A program made the translations under genes and the position numbers. A DNA stretch of 64,000 nucleotides, taken from positions 248,001 through 312,000 of the forward strand of contig CAMBFI010000001.1 of NCBI GenBank assembly GCA_945865935.1, read 5' to 3'. Shown in pieces: positions 17,517 through 26,922 of the stretch; position 1 is the first letter of the stretch, and every line of letters begins with the position of its first letter. The notes beneath the pieces are model-generated. The model made no database searches. It saw only the letters and a list, made by a program, of their open reading frames with translations, and had not been told where the DNA came from. Source of the DNA: Bordetella parapertussis (lineage in GTDB: Bacteria; Pseudomonadota; Gammaproteobacteria; Burkholderiales; Burkholderiaceae_B).

Positions 17517-17810
17517 TTATAAGCCCTCAACGATACGGATATCGCGTTCCACCGATCCTGTGCCTAACGCACGAACCGCCTCTTGATAACCAGGGCTGTT
17601 GTAGGCGGCAAGTGCTGCCTCGACGCTTTCGAACTCAAGCAAGACCGTGCGTTGTTTAACACCGGCTTCTTTGACGGCCGCAGCCTCATTGCGGGCTAAA
17701 AATTTCCCGCCAGCGGCAGTGAGTGCTGGACCAGCCAGCTTGGCGTAGGCGGCGAGCGCCTCAGGGTTGGAGATGGAGCGATAGGCGCTAATCCAATAAG
17801 CTTTAGCCAC
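17517..17810 (-). CDS. DUF1330 domain protein
   Basis: A 97-residue protein of the small DUF1330 alpha-beta barrel family. The typical opening KAYWISAYRSI (about 3-13) and the closing segment FESVEAALAAYNSPGYQEAVRAL (about 57-79) are seen. The family's enzymatic role is not established. It converges with the upstream MFS gene and is divergent from the next one, across a gap with an inverted repeat. Confidence 0.9.
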   Translation of the reverse strand: MAKAYWISAYRSISNPEALAAYAKLAGPALTAAGGKFLARNEAAAVKEAGVKQRTVLLEFESVEAALAAYNSPGYQEAVRALGTGSVERDIRIVEGL

Positions 17811-17902
17811 AATGACCTCGAGTTGTTAAAAGGTTGAAAAATTCTGAGCTAGTAGAGTACCAAGTCTGCGCACTTCGTTGGGGTGCAATCGCTCGAATAA
17901 TT

Positions 17903-17915
17903 GTTGCGCCGCAAC
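17903..17915. promoter_or_regulatory. Inverted repeat between the DUF1330 and MFS genes
   Basis: GTTGCG at 17903-17908 and CGCAAC at 17910-17915 form a perfect 6+1+6 inverted repeat midway in the 190-nt divergent gap. The tight dyad could be an operator controlling one or both genes. No regulator gene is adjacent, so this is only a candidate. Confidence 0.35.
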
Positions 17916-18000
17916 GTAAGCGACTGTTGATGCACTGACTGCAAGAGAAGGCTCTTTATGTTAGGGTCGATCCTAGGTTAGATACAACGCTCAGAGTCAG

Positions 18001-19251
18001 ATGAAAATTTTTTACGGCTGGAAAATGGTCTTTGCTGCAGCATCGCTGCAGTTTTTGCAGTCCATGATGTTGCATCAGGCATTTGGTGCTTATATCGCCG
18101 TTCTGATCCAAGAAAAAGGCTGGAGTAAGACCTCGGTCTCTGGTGCGTCCGCGCTCATGTCTATGGAGGCCGCCATCATCGGTCCCATACTTGGATGGTT
18201 CCTCGACAAGTTTGGTTCGCGCGGCGTGATCAAGGTGGGTGTGGTGGTGTTCGGGCTTGGGTTCATCCTCCTGAGTCAAATCGACAGCTTGATGGGTTTT
18301 TATGGTGCCGCTGTCGTCATCGCGATTGGCTCCTCAATGGCGGGATATTTTCCACTGAACGTTGGTGTGATTCAGTGGTTTGAAAAAAAACGAGCGCGGG
18401 CGTTATCGATAGTGGGTTTGGGTTTGGCATTAGGCGGAATGCTAGTACCTCTTGTCGCATGGAGCATCGAAACATTTGGCTGGCGGGAAACTGCATTCAC
18501 ATGCGGTGTCTTTGTGATCCTCGTGGGCTATCCATTGGCCTGTATCTTTCGCCGCCGCCCTGAAGACTTCGGTGAAACAGTCGACGGACTTGGTGTGGCG
18601 CGTGGAACGATTGATGTGTCTGGTGCGGTGGAATCTAAACCAGAGCCAGAGTTCACGCCTCGTCAGGCGCTTCGCACAAAAGCATTTTGGTTGTTATCGG
18701 CTGGGCATGGTGTAGCGTTGATGATCGTGACGGCAGTCAACACCCATGCGATTAATCATATGCGCATTTCGTTGGATTACACCATTGCGCAAGCGTCTTT
18801 CTACATCACACTCATGACCGGTTTCCAGGTGATTGGGGTGGTGCTTGGTGGTGTGCTCGGCGACAAGTTACAGAAGAATCGCGTGGCCGCGGTGTGCATG
18901 ATGATGCATATGGTGGGTATGTTGATGCTGACCTATGCGTTCGGGCCAGAGATGCTGGTGTTGTTCGCGGTGTTTCATGGTTTAGCGTGGGGTATCCGAG
19001 GCCCTTTTATGCAGGCTATTCGTGCTGACTACTTCGGGCGCAAATCGATCGGAATGATTCTCGGCTTGTCCGCGTTGCTGACAGCCTTCGGTCAGATATC
19101 TGGTCCGTTAATGGCGGGCATCATGGGTGATGCGACGGGGGATTATCGCTTCGGTTTTACGGTACTTGCGCTAATCTCCGGCGCAGGCACCGCCTTATTC
19201 TGGTTCGCCAAGCCACCCGCTATGCCCGAACCCGCCGCTCAGCGCCACTAG
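18001..19251 (+). CDS. MFS transporter (OFA/monocarboxylate-like)
   Basis: A 416-residue protein with about 12 helices. The N-terminal FYGWKMVFAAASLQFLQSMMLHQAFGAYIA and the GWFLDKFGSRGVIKVG loop (about 66-81) resemble the oxalate/formate antiporter-like MFS group, which often carries monocarboxylates. The substrate is not known. It appears monocistronic. Confidence 0.85.
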   Translation: MKIFYGWKMVFAAASLQFLQSMMLHQAFGAYIAVLIQEKGWSKTSVSGASALMSMEAAIIGPILGWFLDKFGSRGVIKVGVVVFGLGFILLSQIDSLMGFYGAAVVIAIGSSMAGYFPLNVGVIQWFEKKRARALSIVGLGLALGGMLVPLVAWSIETFGWRETAFTCGVFVILVGYPLACIFRRRPEDFGETVDGLGVARGTIDVSGAVESKPEPEFTPRQALRTKAFWLLSAGHGVALMIVTAVNTHAINHMRISLDYTIAQASFYITLMTGFQVIGVVLGGVLGDKLQKNRVAAVCMMMHMVGMLMLTYAFGPEMLVLFAVFHGLAWGIRGPFMQAIRADYFGRKSIGMILGLSALLTAFGQISGPLMAGIMGDATGDYRFGFTVLALISGAGTALFWFAKPPAMPEPAAQRH

Positions 19252-19641
19252 ATCAGGCTACAGTTGTGGCCTACCCGTGTAGACGAGAGATGCACCAAGC
19301 ACAGCGGCACTAAATGGTTTCAATGTATGCGCTTGGCTGCAACGACTCGGGCTTGCGAGTCTGAACGGCCACCGACAGCGAAGGGCACGACAAGCGTAAC
19401 GGGCTAGTCTGGGCAGGCTACTTGGGCCGAGTTAAAAAACCTACCGTGGCCAACAGAGCAGCCGAGATGATGTGTCTGTTGAGGCATTTCATTGACTCCC
19501 TCCACTCGTTGGGATTCGTCCGTATATTTTCGGATCTTCGATTATTTTCTGCTTAGTTTGTTATCCTAGCGCACTCTGCAAATTGAAGGCTATTGCGCCG
19601 CACGCATAATTTTACTTAGTGCTGGCGGGTGTTTGAAATGA
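19252..19641. other. 390-nt intergenic stretch before the RND operon
   Basis: No open frame with recognisable sequence was seen. Two weak hairpins are present: AGGCTAC/GTGGCCT at 19255-19272, just after the MFS stop, with no U-tract, and GACTCG/CGAGTC at 19344-19361. The last 130 nt are AT-richer and probably hold the RND promoter, but no clear -35/-10 pair was identified. Confidence 0.4.
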
Positions 19642-21117
19642 ATGGTGATTTGGGTGTCAAGACTTTGTGCCGCATTTCTCGTTATATCGGTTTCAGGCTG
19701 TATCACAGTCGGGCCTGATTATGACCAAAGACAAGGAACGAAAGTGCCGAGCGCACCTGTCGCATGGCAGCAGCCGTTGCCCCATGGCGGGGATATCGTC
19801 GCCTTGGGAAATTGGTGGTCACAATTTAACGACCCCGTCCTACTTGAGTTGATAGATTCTGCTCAACAGCAAAGTCAATCTATGGCGGCCGCCGCACTGC
19901 GTATTGCGCAAGCGCGTGCGGTACTTGTGACAGCGAATGCGGCAGTAGTGCCAAATATCAATGCTGCGGCGGTCGGTACGCGTGGCACGTTTCAGTTGGG
20001 TGGCCCCATTATTGTGGCGACCACCACGCAAGCTCAACTGCAGCTTGGTTGGGAGATTGATTTGTTCGGTGGATTGTCCCGTGCCAATGAAGCCGCTCGA
20101 GCCCGACTTGAGGCGCAGGTAGCCAATTGGCATGAGGCCAGGATTTCAGTGTCCGCAGACATTGCCAACATGTATACGAACTTTCGCGGCTGCGAACAGC
20201 TAGCGGCACTCGCCCGCGCTGATTTAACGTCGCGTGTGCAAACGGCGGACTTGACTCAAAAGCTGTCAGAGTCAGGGTTTCAGTCTCCTGCAGCAGCTTC
20301 CTTAGCCAGTGCGAGTGCTGCCGAAGGCCAAAGTCGTGTCGCCGCACAGTCTGCCGATTGCGACATTCTGATCAAGGCGCTTGTAGCGGCGACAGGTCTG
20401 GTTGAAGTTGATCTGCGCGCGAGGCTATCGACGCAATCATCCAAACTGCCCACGCCCGCGATGCCAGCGCTCAAGCAGGTGCCCGCCCAAGTGTTATCAC
20501 AGCGCCCCGATATTGCTGCAGCCGAGCGTGACGTCGCAGCCACTAGCGCAGAGATCGGCGTGCGCGAAGCGGAGCGCTATCCCAGACTGTCACTGCTAGG
20601 AAATATTGGTCCTTTAGGGTTTGAGACAAGTTCAGGCTCCATTAACGCGACGTCTTGGTCGATCGGACCGTCACTGTCGCTCCCGATATTTGATGCGGGC
20701 CGGCGCGCTGCAAACGTTGATACAGCGGTCACCGCCTATGAGGTCGCGGCGAACAATTATCGTACGCAGGCGCGGCGCGCGGTGCGGGAAGTAGAAGAGG
20801 CATTAGTTCGATTAAGTAGTCTAGATATCCGTGAAAAAGAGTCCTTGAAAGCGTCTAGGGGCTATCACGCGTCTTTGCGTGCGATGCAAGAGAAATACAA
20901 GTTCGGCTTGGCAAGTATTCTCGATCTTGAGGAAACAAGAAGGCTTTCCTTTAATGCGGATAATATTTTGGCGATTGTCCGTCGCGAACGCGTCAATGCA
21001 TTTATTGCGCTGTACCGTGCCGTCGGTGGCGGTTGGACCGCCTCGGATTCGCTCAACACCTTGCGGACGGCGAAGTCGACCCCCGTCGACCTACTAAAGA
21101 CGAAGTCTCAACCATGA
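19642..21117 (+). CDS. Outer-membrane efflux lipoprotein (NodT/OprM family)
   Basis: A 491-residue protein with a lipoprotein signal (VSGC, acylated Cys20) and the family opening VGPDYDQR. It holds two repeats of the outer-membrane-factor fold; the second half has RPDIAAAERDVAATSAEIGVREAERYPRLSL (about 290-320). It forms the exit duct of a tripartite pump. Being first in the operon, ahead of adaptor and pump, is less usual than the adaptor-pump-duct order. Its stop overlaps the adaptor start as ATGA. Confidence 0.92.
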   Translation: MVIWVSRLCAAFLVISVSGCITVGPDYDQRQGTKVPSAPVAWQQPLPHGGDIVALGNWWSQFNDPVLLELIDSAQQQSQSMAAAALRIAQARAVLVTANAAVVPNINAAAVGTRGTFQLGGPIIVATTTQAQLQLGWEIDLFGGLSRANEAARARLEAQVANWHEARISVSADIANMYTNFRGCEQLAALARADLTSRVQTADLTQKLSESGFQSPAAASLASASAAEGQSRVAAQSADCDILIKALVAATGLVEVDLRARLSTQSSKLPTPAMPALKQVPAQVLSQRPDIAAAERDVAATSAEIGVREAERYPRLSLLGNIGPLGFETSSGSINATSWSIGPSLSLPIFDAGRRAANVDTAVTAYEVAANNYRTQARRAVREVEEALVRLSSLDIREKESLKASRGYHASLRAMQEKYKFGLASILDLEETRRLSFNADNILAIVRRERVNAFIALYRAVGGGWTASDSLNTLRTAKSTPVDLLKTKSQP

Positions 21118-22250
21118 AATGGACACGAACGATGCAGAAAGTTTTGGCTGCAAGCCTCTTGAGTCTGGTTTGTTTGCAAGCGAATCTCGCGATTGCGCAG
21201 CTTGCATCGCCTGCGGTTCGCCCCGCGCTCACTATTTCAGTGGCTAAACCACAGTGGCTGTCGATGGGTGTGACGATACGAGCCAACGGCAATATCGCGG
21301 CATGGCAAGAAGCCTCGGTAGGGTCACAGGTGGGTGGGCTACGTGTCGCTGACGTTCGCGTGAACGTAGGCGACATCGTCAAGCGAGATCAAGTGCTTGC
21401 AATGTTCGCGACCGATACGGTCTTAGCGGATCTGGCCGTTCAGAAGGCACAAGAGGCCGAAGCGGTCGCCGCCTTGGCCGAAGCGCAGGCGAATGCAGGA
21501 CGTGCCCGTAGTCTGAAGAATTCCGGTGCCTTGTCTTCCCAGCAAATTAGTCAGTATCTGACAGCTGAACAAACGGCGAAGGCGAGACTCGAGGCTGTGC
21601 GTGCGCAAGTGCAAGTCCAAAACTTACGCTTGCAGTATGCAGAAGTGCGCGCGCCAGACGACGGTGTGATCTCAGCTCGACAAGTAAGCGTTGGGGCCGT
21701 GGTGCCGGTAGGCACTGAGTTATTCAAAATGGTGCGGCAACGCAGGCTTGAGTGGCGCGCTGATGTGGTGTCTGAAGAGTTAAATCGAATTCAAGTTGGA
21801 ATGCCTGTGCGAGTCCATCCCGCAAGTTTTGGAAAAGGGTCGACCCCGTTAATGGGCAAAGTCCGCGTGATTGGCCCCACTGTTGATATGCAGGCACGTA
21901 CGGCAGTCGTTTATGTTGATCTACCGACGATTGAGAACGACACACCCGTTGTTCGTGCAGGAATGTTTGCGAGCGGTGAGTTCGAGTTGGGCAACACGCG
22001 GGTGCTGACCTTGCCTCAAGAGTCAGTCGTCATGCGCGATGGTTTTAGTTATGTCTTTAAAGTTCGAGACACAGCGCGGGTTTCACAAGTTCGGGTTGAG
22101 GTGGGTCGCAGACTTGGCACGCGCGTGGAGATTGTGAAAGGTGTTGAGGAAAGCGACGTCATCGCAGAGTCTGGCGCTGGTTTTCTCAATAACGATGACG
22201 CGATCGCAATTGCCACAACCCAATCATCCACCACGTCTAAAGCAAAATAG
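21114..22250 (+). CDS. RND efflux periplasmic adaptor subunit
   Basis: A 378-residue membrane-fusion protein with a signal peptide (hydrophobic about 9-26, AIAQ). It shows the split lipoyl domain (GSQVGGLRVADVRVNVGDIVKRDQVLA and VRAPDDGVISARQVSVGAVV), an alpha-hairpin rich in Ala/Gln between them, and a beta-barrel. It bridges the pump and the outer-membrane duct. The longer frame from 21033 lies inside the duct gene; the ATG at 21114 gives a proper signal peptide and is preferred. Confidence 0.92.
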   Translation: MKWTRTMQKVLAASLLSLVCLQANLAIAQLASPAVRPALTISVAKPQWLSMGVTIRANGNIAAWQEASVGSQVGGLRVADVRVNVGDIVKRDQVLAMFATDTVLADLAVQKAQEAEAVAALAEAQANAGRARSLKNSGALSSQQISQYLTAEQTAKARLEAVRAQVQVQNLRLQYAEVRAPDDGVISARQVSVGAVVPVGTELFKMVRQRRLEWRADVVSEELNRIQVGMPVRVHPASFGKGSTPLMGKVRVIGPTVDMQARTAVVYVDLPTIENDTPVVRAGMFASGEFELGNTRVLTLPQESVVMRDGFSYVFKVRDTARVSQVRVEVGRRLGTRVEIVKGVEESDVIAESGAGFLNNDDAIAIATTQSSTTSKAK

Positions 22251-22255
22251 GCAAC

Positions 22256-25200
22256 GTGATGAATTTTTCCGCCTTTTCGATTCGTCATCCTATTCCAGCG
22301 ATCCTGCTGTTCATTTTGCTGTCGATTGCTGGCGTGTTGTCGTTTCGGGCGATTGGTGTGCAAGACTTTCCAGACATTGAGTTGCCCATGGTGACGGTCG
22401 AAGCGAGCTTGCCAGGGGCTGCCCCCGCGACTCTGGAGACTGAAGTTGCTCGCAAGATTGAAAATTCAATAGCCACGCTACAGGGAATCAAAAATCTGTA
22501 CACAAAGATATTAGAGGGCACAGTAGTCATCACCGTCGAGTTCAATCTCGAAAAGAATGTGATGGAAGCTGTTAATGATGTGCGCGATGCGGTCACGCGC
22601 GTGCGCGCAGACTTGCCAGCTGACGTAAAAGAGCCCAGTGTCTTGCGTACCACGACGGCAGGCCGCCCGCTCATGACCTATGCCTTGACCTCCCCTCGTC
22701 TGGATCAAGAAGGGCTGTCTTGGTTTATTGATAATACGGTGACTAAGCAGTTATTGGCAGTAAACGGAGTGGGCCGTGTTAAACGAATTGGCGGCTTAAA
22801 TAGAGAGATTCGTATCGAACTAGATCCGCTCAAGATGGCCGCCTTAGGGGTAACCGCCTCTGATATCTCTCGTCGACTCAAACAGGTTCAATTGGAGTCC
22901 CCGGGTGGTCGTGGCGATATCGGCGGAGCGGAGCAGTCGGTTCGGACAATTGCGACCGCGGCAAGCGCAGCCGAGCTGGCCGCGTTGGATATCTCATTGC
23001 AGGATGGTCGTCGAGTGCGACTCGGACAGCTTGCCAACATTGAGGATACGACTGCCGAGCGTCGCTCAATCGCCTTGGTGAATGGTAAGCCGGTGGTGGC
23101 GTTTGAGATCATGCGCAGCAAGGGTGCTGACGAAGTATCGCTGGCGAAAAATGTGCACCAAGTGATCGCATCACTTGCGTTACAGAATCGCGACATTGAG
23201 TTTACCGAGCAGATTAATAATGTGACTGTTACCGAGGAAAACTTTGCAGGCTCGATGCACCTCTTGTACGAAGGTGCAATTTTGGCTGTCTTGGTTGTTT
23301 GGTATTTTTTAAGGGACTGGCGCGCAACCATTGTGTCTGCTGCGGCACTGCCACTTTCAATCCTCCCTGCTTTTTTAGGTATTTATTTTTTTGGCTTTAC
23401 CCTAAATATGGTGACGCTCACGTCGTTGGCGTTAGTGGTGGGTATCTTGGTGGATGACGCGATTGTTGAGGTGGAGAACATTGCGCGACACCTTCGCATG
23501 GGGAAGTCACCTTTTCAAGCTGCGCTGGATGCTGCAGATGAAATCGGCATGGCGGTGATTGCGACGACTTTTGCCTTGGTGGCTGTATTTTTGCCTACAG
23601 CATTCATGGACGGTATCCCAGGAAAGTTCTTTAAACAATTTGGCTGGACAGCTGTGCTAGCCATTCTTGCATCCTTGCTCGTTGCGCGTCTCTTGACGCC
23701 AATGATGGCAGCTTATTTGATGAAGCCCAGCAAAGCGGTGGGCGAGCACGAAGCCGATAGCTGGGTGATGCGCCACTACTTGGCGTCGGTCCATTGGTGT
23801 CTAGCTAATAGATTTAAGACCTTGTTGATGGCGACTATTTTTTTTGTTGGATCGTTGTCGCTCGTGCCGCTTCTGCCTAAGGGCTTTGTTCCTCCTGCAG
23901 ATCGCGGACAAACAATGGTTAACATTGAACGGGCCCCAGGAAGCACCCTTGAAGATACCTTGCGTGCGGCCGAGCGTGTGCGTCAAAAGCTCGAGACAAT
24001 GCCTGACGTCAAGCGTATTTTTAGTTCGGTGGGGGGGGGTGTCTCGGGCGATGCCTTTGCGAGAGGCTCAGCGGCAGAAGTGCGTAAGGCGACCCTGACT
24101 GTGCAATTGACACATCGCTCGGATCGTAAAAAAAATCAACAGGAAATTGAAGGTGATATTCGCGAGCTACTTGCTCGAGAGCCCGGTGTTCGTATTACGG
24201 TCGGGCCGCAAGATGCTGGCACCAAAATGCAAATCGTCCTACAAAGCGAGGATGCTCATGCGTTGAGTAAAGCAGCGCAAGCAGTTGAGCGTGACTTGCG
24301 AACTCTCCAGGGGATTGGCTCGGTGACTTCGTCGGCTAGCCTCGTGCGGCCCGAGCTGATCGTACGACCAAACTTCGCGCGCGCAGCAGACTTAGGCGTC
24401 ACGGCTCAGAGTATTGCTGAGACCTTGCGCGTGGCAACGAGCGGTGACTACGAGATTGGCTTGGCTAAATTGAATCTATCCGAAAGGCAGATCCCCATTC
24501 GTGTCAAGCTGCCGGACTCGGTCCGTGCCGATATCTCGACCCTAGAGCGCTTGACCGTTCCTGGTCGCTATGGTCCAACCTTGCTGGGTAATGTCGTGAC
24601 CTTTTCGATGGATAGCGGACCTGCGCAAATTGATCGTCTAAATCGCAGTCGAAATGTCGTGCTGGATGTGGAGTTGGGGGGGCGACCTTTGGGCGAAGTA
24701 TTTGCGGACGCGATTGCTTTGCCAAGTTTGATTAATTTACCCGCAGGCGTCACGCGAGCTGAGTTAGGGGATACAAAAGAGATGCAGGCATTGTTTGCCA
24801 GCTTCGGACTCGCCATGGCAATTGGATTGCTTTGTATTTATATGATTTTGGTTCTGCTGTTTCACGACTTTCTGCAGCCGATTACGATTTTGGGGGCGTT
24901 ACCCTTGTCAATTGGTGGTGCCTTTGTGGCGCTACTCGCGACCGGTATGAGTTTCTCTATGCCATCGCTCATTGGGTTGCTGATGCTGATGGGGGTCGTC
25001 ACCAAGAATTCGATCCTGTTAGTCGAATATGCGATCACGGCGCGCCGGCAGGGGCTCGAGCGTAATGCTGCGCTGATCGATGCCTGTCATAAACGTGCGA
25101 GGCCGATTGTGATGACGACGATCGCCATGACGGCGGGCATGCTACCCATTGCGCTTGGCTGGGGCTCTGACCCAAGTTTTCGCGCGCCGATGTCGATTGC

Positions 25201-25324
25201 GGTGATCGGAGGTTTGATGACATCGACTTTATTGAGTTTGTTGGTGATCCCGGCGGTCTTTACATATGTCGATGATTTGGAAGTCTGGCTCGGGAAAATG
25301 CGCACACGCTTGCAAAAAGCTTAG
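22256..25324 (+). CDS. RND efflux pump, inner-membrane permease (HAE1-type)
   Basis: A 1022-residue RND transporter with 12 membrane helices and two large periplasmic loops. The proton-relay aspartates are seen in GILVDDAIVEVENIARH (about residues 397-412). It exports drugs or hydrophobic compounds through the duct encoded upstream. GTG at 22256 and ATG at 22259 are both possible starts. A run of nine G at 24031-24039 lies within the coding sequence. The last codon region overlaps the convergent solute-receptor gene by 4 nt. Confidence 0.93.
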   Translation: MMNFSAFSIRHPIPAILLFILLSIAGVLSFRAIGVQDFPDIELPMVTVEASLPGAAPATLETEVARKIENSIATLQGIKNLYTKILEGTVVITVEFNLEKNVMEAVNDVRDAVTRVRADLPADVKEPSVLRTTTAGRPLMTYALTSPRLDQEGLSWFIDNTVTKQLLAVNGVGRVKRIGGLNREIRIELDPLKMAALGVTASDISRRLKQVQLESPGGRGDIGGAEQSVRTIATAASAAELAALDISLQDGRRVRLGQLANIEDTTAERRSIALVNGKPVVAFEIMRSKGADEVSLAKNVHQVIASLALQNRDIEFTEQINNVTVTEENFAGSMHLLYEGAILAVLVVWYFLRDWRATIVSAAALPLSILPAFLGIYFFGFTLNMVTLTSLALVVGILVDDAIVEVENIARHLRMGKSPFQAALDAADEIGMAVIATTFALVAVFLPTAFMDGIPGKFFKQFGWTAVLAILASLLVARLLTPMMAAYLMKPSKAVGEHEADSWVMRHYLASVHWCLANRFKTLLMATIFFVGSLSLVPLLPKGFVPPADRGQTMVNIERAPGSTLEDTLRAAERVRQKLETMPDVKRIFSSVGGGVSGDAFARGSAAEVRKATLTVQLTHRSDRKKNQQEIEGDIRELLAREPGVRITVGPQDAGTKMQIVLQSEDAHALSKAAQAVERDLRTLQGIGSVTSSASLVRPELIVRPNFARAADLGVTAQSIAETLRVATSGDYEIGLAKLNLSERQIPIRVKLPDSVRADISTLERLTVPGRYGPTLLGNVVTFSMDSGPAQIDRLNRSRNVVLDVELGGRPLGEVFADAIALPSLINLPAGVTRAELGDTKEMQALFASFGLAMAIGLLCIYMILVLLFHDFLQPITILGALPLSIGGAFVALLATGMSFSMPSLIGLLMLMGVVTKNSILLVEYAITARRQGLERNAALIDACHKRARPIVMTTIAMTAGMLPIALGWGSDPSFRAPMSIAVIGGLMTSTLLSLLVIPAVFTYVDDLEVWLGKMRTRLQKA

Positions 25325-26901
25325 GTGCGTCGCAGAGTAAAAAATGCGGGCCCCTGTGGCTGAAAATCGTTCCAATTCTTTCTGAGAGCAGTCAAGTTAT
25401 AGACGGCGCCCAACGGAATATAGGGGACGTGCTCCATGACTTGAATTTGTATCTCGCGACAGATGGCCTGACGTGCCTGTTGCGTGGCTGCAAATAGCCA
25501 GTCTTGCCTGAGCTTCTCCAAGGTGTCGTTTGTGGGCCAACCAAACCAGCCGAGCTTTCCTGTCCCGCGTATGGCTGGATTGCTCACGGGATCTAAATTG
25601 CCCGTGCCGACCAGCGCGGTGAAGCCAATGTGCCATCCGCCCTCTGCGGGACTGTTCTGATTGTTGCGGCGTTGCAGATAACTGCCCCAGTTCATCGCAC
25701 GCAATTCCGTTTTTATCCCTAACTGTTTGAACAGATCTTCTGTGACAAGGGCGCAAGCGTGATAGGGCGCGGTATCGACTGGATCCAAAATGATAATGGG
25801 CTGTCCGGCATATCCTGAGTCTTTGATGAGTTTGCGTGCTCGCGCGAGGTCCCGCTTGCCAGTCAATTTATCCATGCCAGCAGTTGAAGCCATCGGAGTA
25901 CCTGGCGCGAACACCCCGCACTGATCATTCCAGTACTCCGGAAAGTCTGCGCCATTGGCGGCCATCATGTAATCAGTTTGATTGATCACCGATAATATTG
26001 CGCGGCGCATAGCTGGGTTATCGAACGGTGCATGCAGATGATTAAATCTGAGGATGAAAATTGAAGGCAGCGGGGCCTTTATTAGCTCGATCTGTTTATT
26101 TTTTCGTAACGTCGGGATGAACTCGCTGTCGATGACTTCAATACCATCTACTTCATTGTTTTGTAGCGCAGCCACTGCCGTTGCGCGATCCGGGATGATT
26201 TGCCAACGCACTTCATCAATATGAGCAATCTTGGGGCCTGCAGTATTGCTTGCCTGTCCTGAGATGCGCGGACGATACTCGGTGGATTTTTGGTAGACGA
26301 CCTGCGACCCTGAGACCCAACGTTTAGGCAAAAATCGGAAAGGACCACTTCCGATGACTTCTTTGATTGCGATGTTGTCTGGTGTGTTTGCCAGGCGCTC
26401 TGGCATGATCGATGCCGCGGCCGAGGCGAGGGTGACGCTCAACAGAGAAAACGGGCGTGTCAACTTAAACTCAAGCGAGCGGTCTGAGGTTGCGCTAAGC
26501 GTATCCAGACAAGAAAAAAGTGTTTGACCGATTAAATTTCTCGCACCGAAACGCTTGATACTGGCGACGGCATCTTGTGCGCGTACGGGCGATCCGTCGT
26601 GAAACATCAGCCCCTCTCGCAATTGCAATGTCCAGCGTAAGCCGTCTTGGTCGACTTGTTCGCTGTCTATCATTTGGGGTTGGGGCTGATATTGCGCATC
26701 GAGTCCGTACAGTGTGTCAAAGACCATCAAGGCATGTGTGGCTGTGATCGCTGCCGTGGTGTAGGACGGATCAAGTATTGAGAGGTCGCTGGCTGGAACC
26801 CAGCGAAATATCGTCGGGGCTGTCTGCGCGAACAAGGTTGCCGGTAACGCGGCTGCCCCCGCTGCCATGGCGGTATGGCAAATAAAGCGACGGCGATCCA
26901 T
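25321..26901 (-). CDS. ABC transporter solute-binding protein, family 5 (peptide/nickel type)
   Basis: A 526-residue exported receptor with a Tat signal (MDRRRFICHTAMAAGAAALPATLFAQ). The conserved family 5 segment VFDTLYGLDAQYQPQPQM lies near residue 60 and MFHDGSPVRAQDAVASI near 100. It is a clear paralog of the receptor at 39774-41372: the opening RWVP..DL.ILDP and much of the chain match. No permease or ATPase gene is adjacent, so it probably docks on another transporter, possibly the importer at 36078-39749. It is the last gene of the nitrile hydratase-type operon, 21 nt after the Nudix-MBL gene. Confidence 0.9.
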   Translation of the reverse strand: MDRRRFICHTAMAAGAAALPATLFAQTAPTIFRWVPASDLSILDPSYTTAAITATHALMVFDTLYGLDAQYQPQPQMIDSEQVDQDGLRWTLQLREGLMFHDGSPVRAQDAVASIKRFGARNLIGQTLFSCLDTLSATSDRSLEFKLTRPFSLLSVTLASAAASIMPERLANTPDNIAIKEVIGSGPFRFLPKRWVSGSQVVYQKSTEYRPRISGQASNTAGPKIAHIDEVRWQIIPDRATAVAALQNNEVDGIEVIDSEFIPTLRKNKQIELIKAPLPSIFILRFNHLHAPFDNPAMRRAILSVINQTDYMMAANGADFPEYWNDQCGVFAPGTPMASTAGMDKLTGKRDLARARKLIKDSGYAGQPIIILDPVDTAPYHACALVTEDLFKQLGIKTELRAMNWGSYLQRRNNQNSPAEGGWHIGFTALVGTGNLDPVSNPAIRGTGKLGWFGWPTNDTLEKLRQDWLFAATQQARQAICREIQIQVMEHVPYIPLGAVYNLTALRKNWNDFQPQGPAFFTLRRT

Positions 26902-26922
26902 GATTCTTCCTACGACTGGTTT

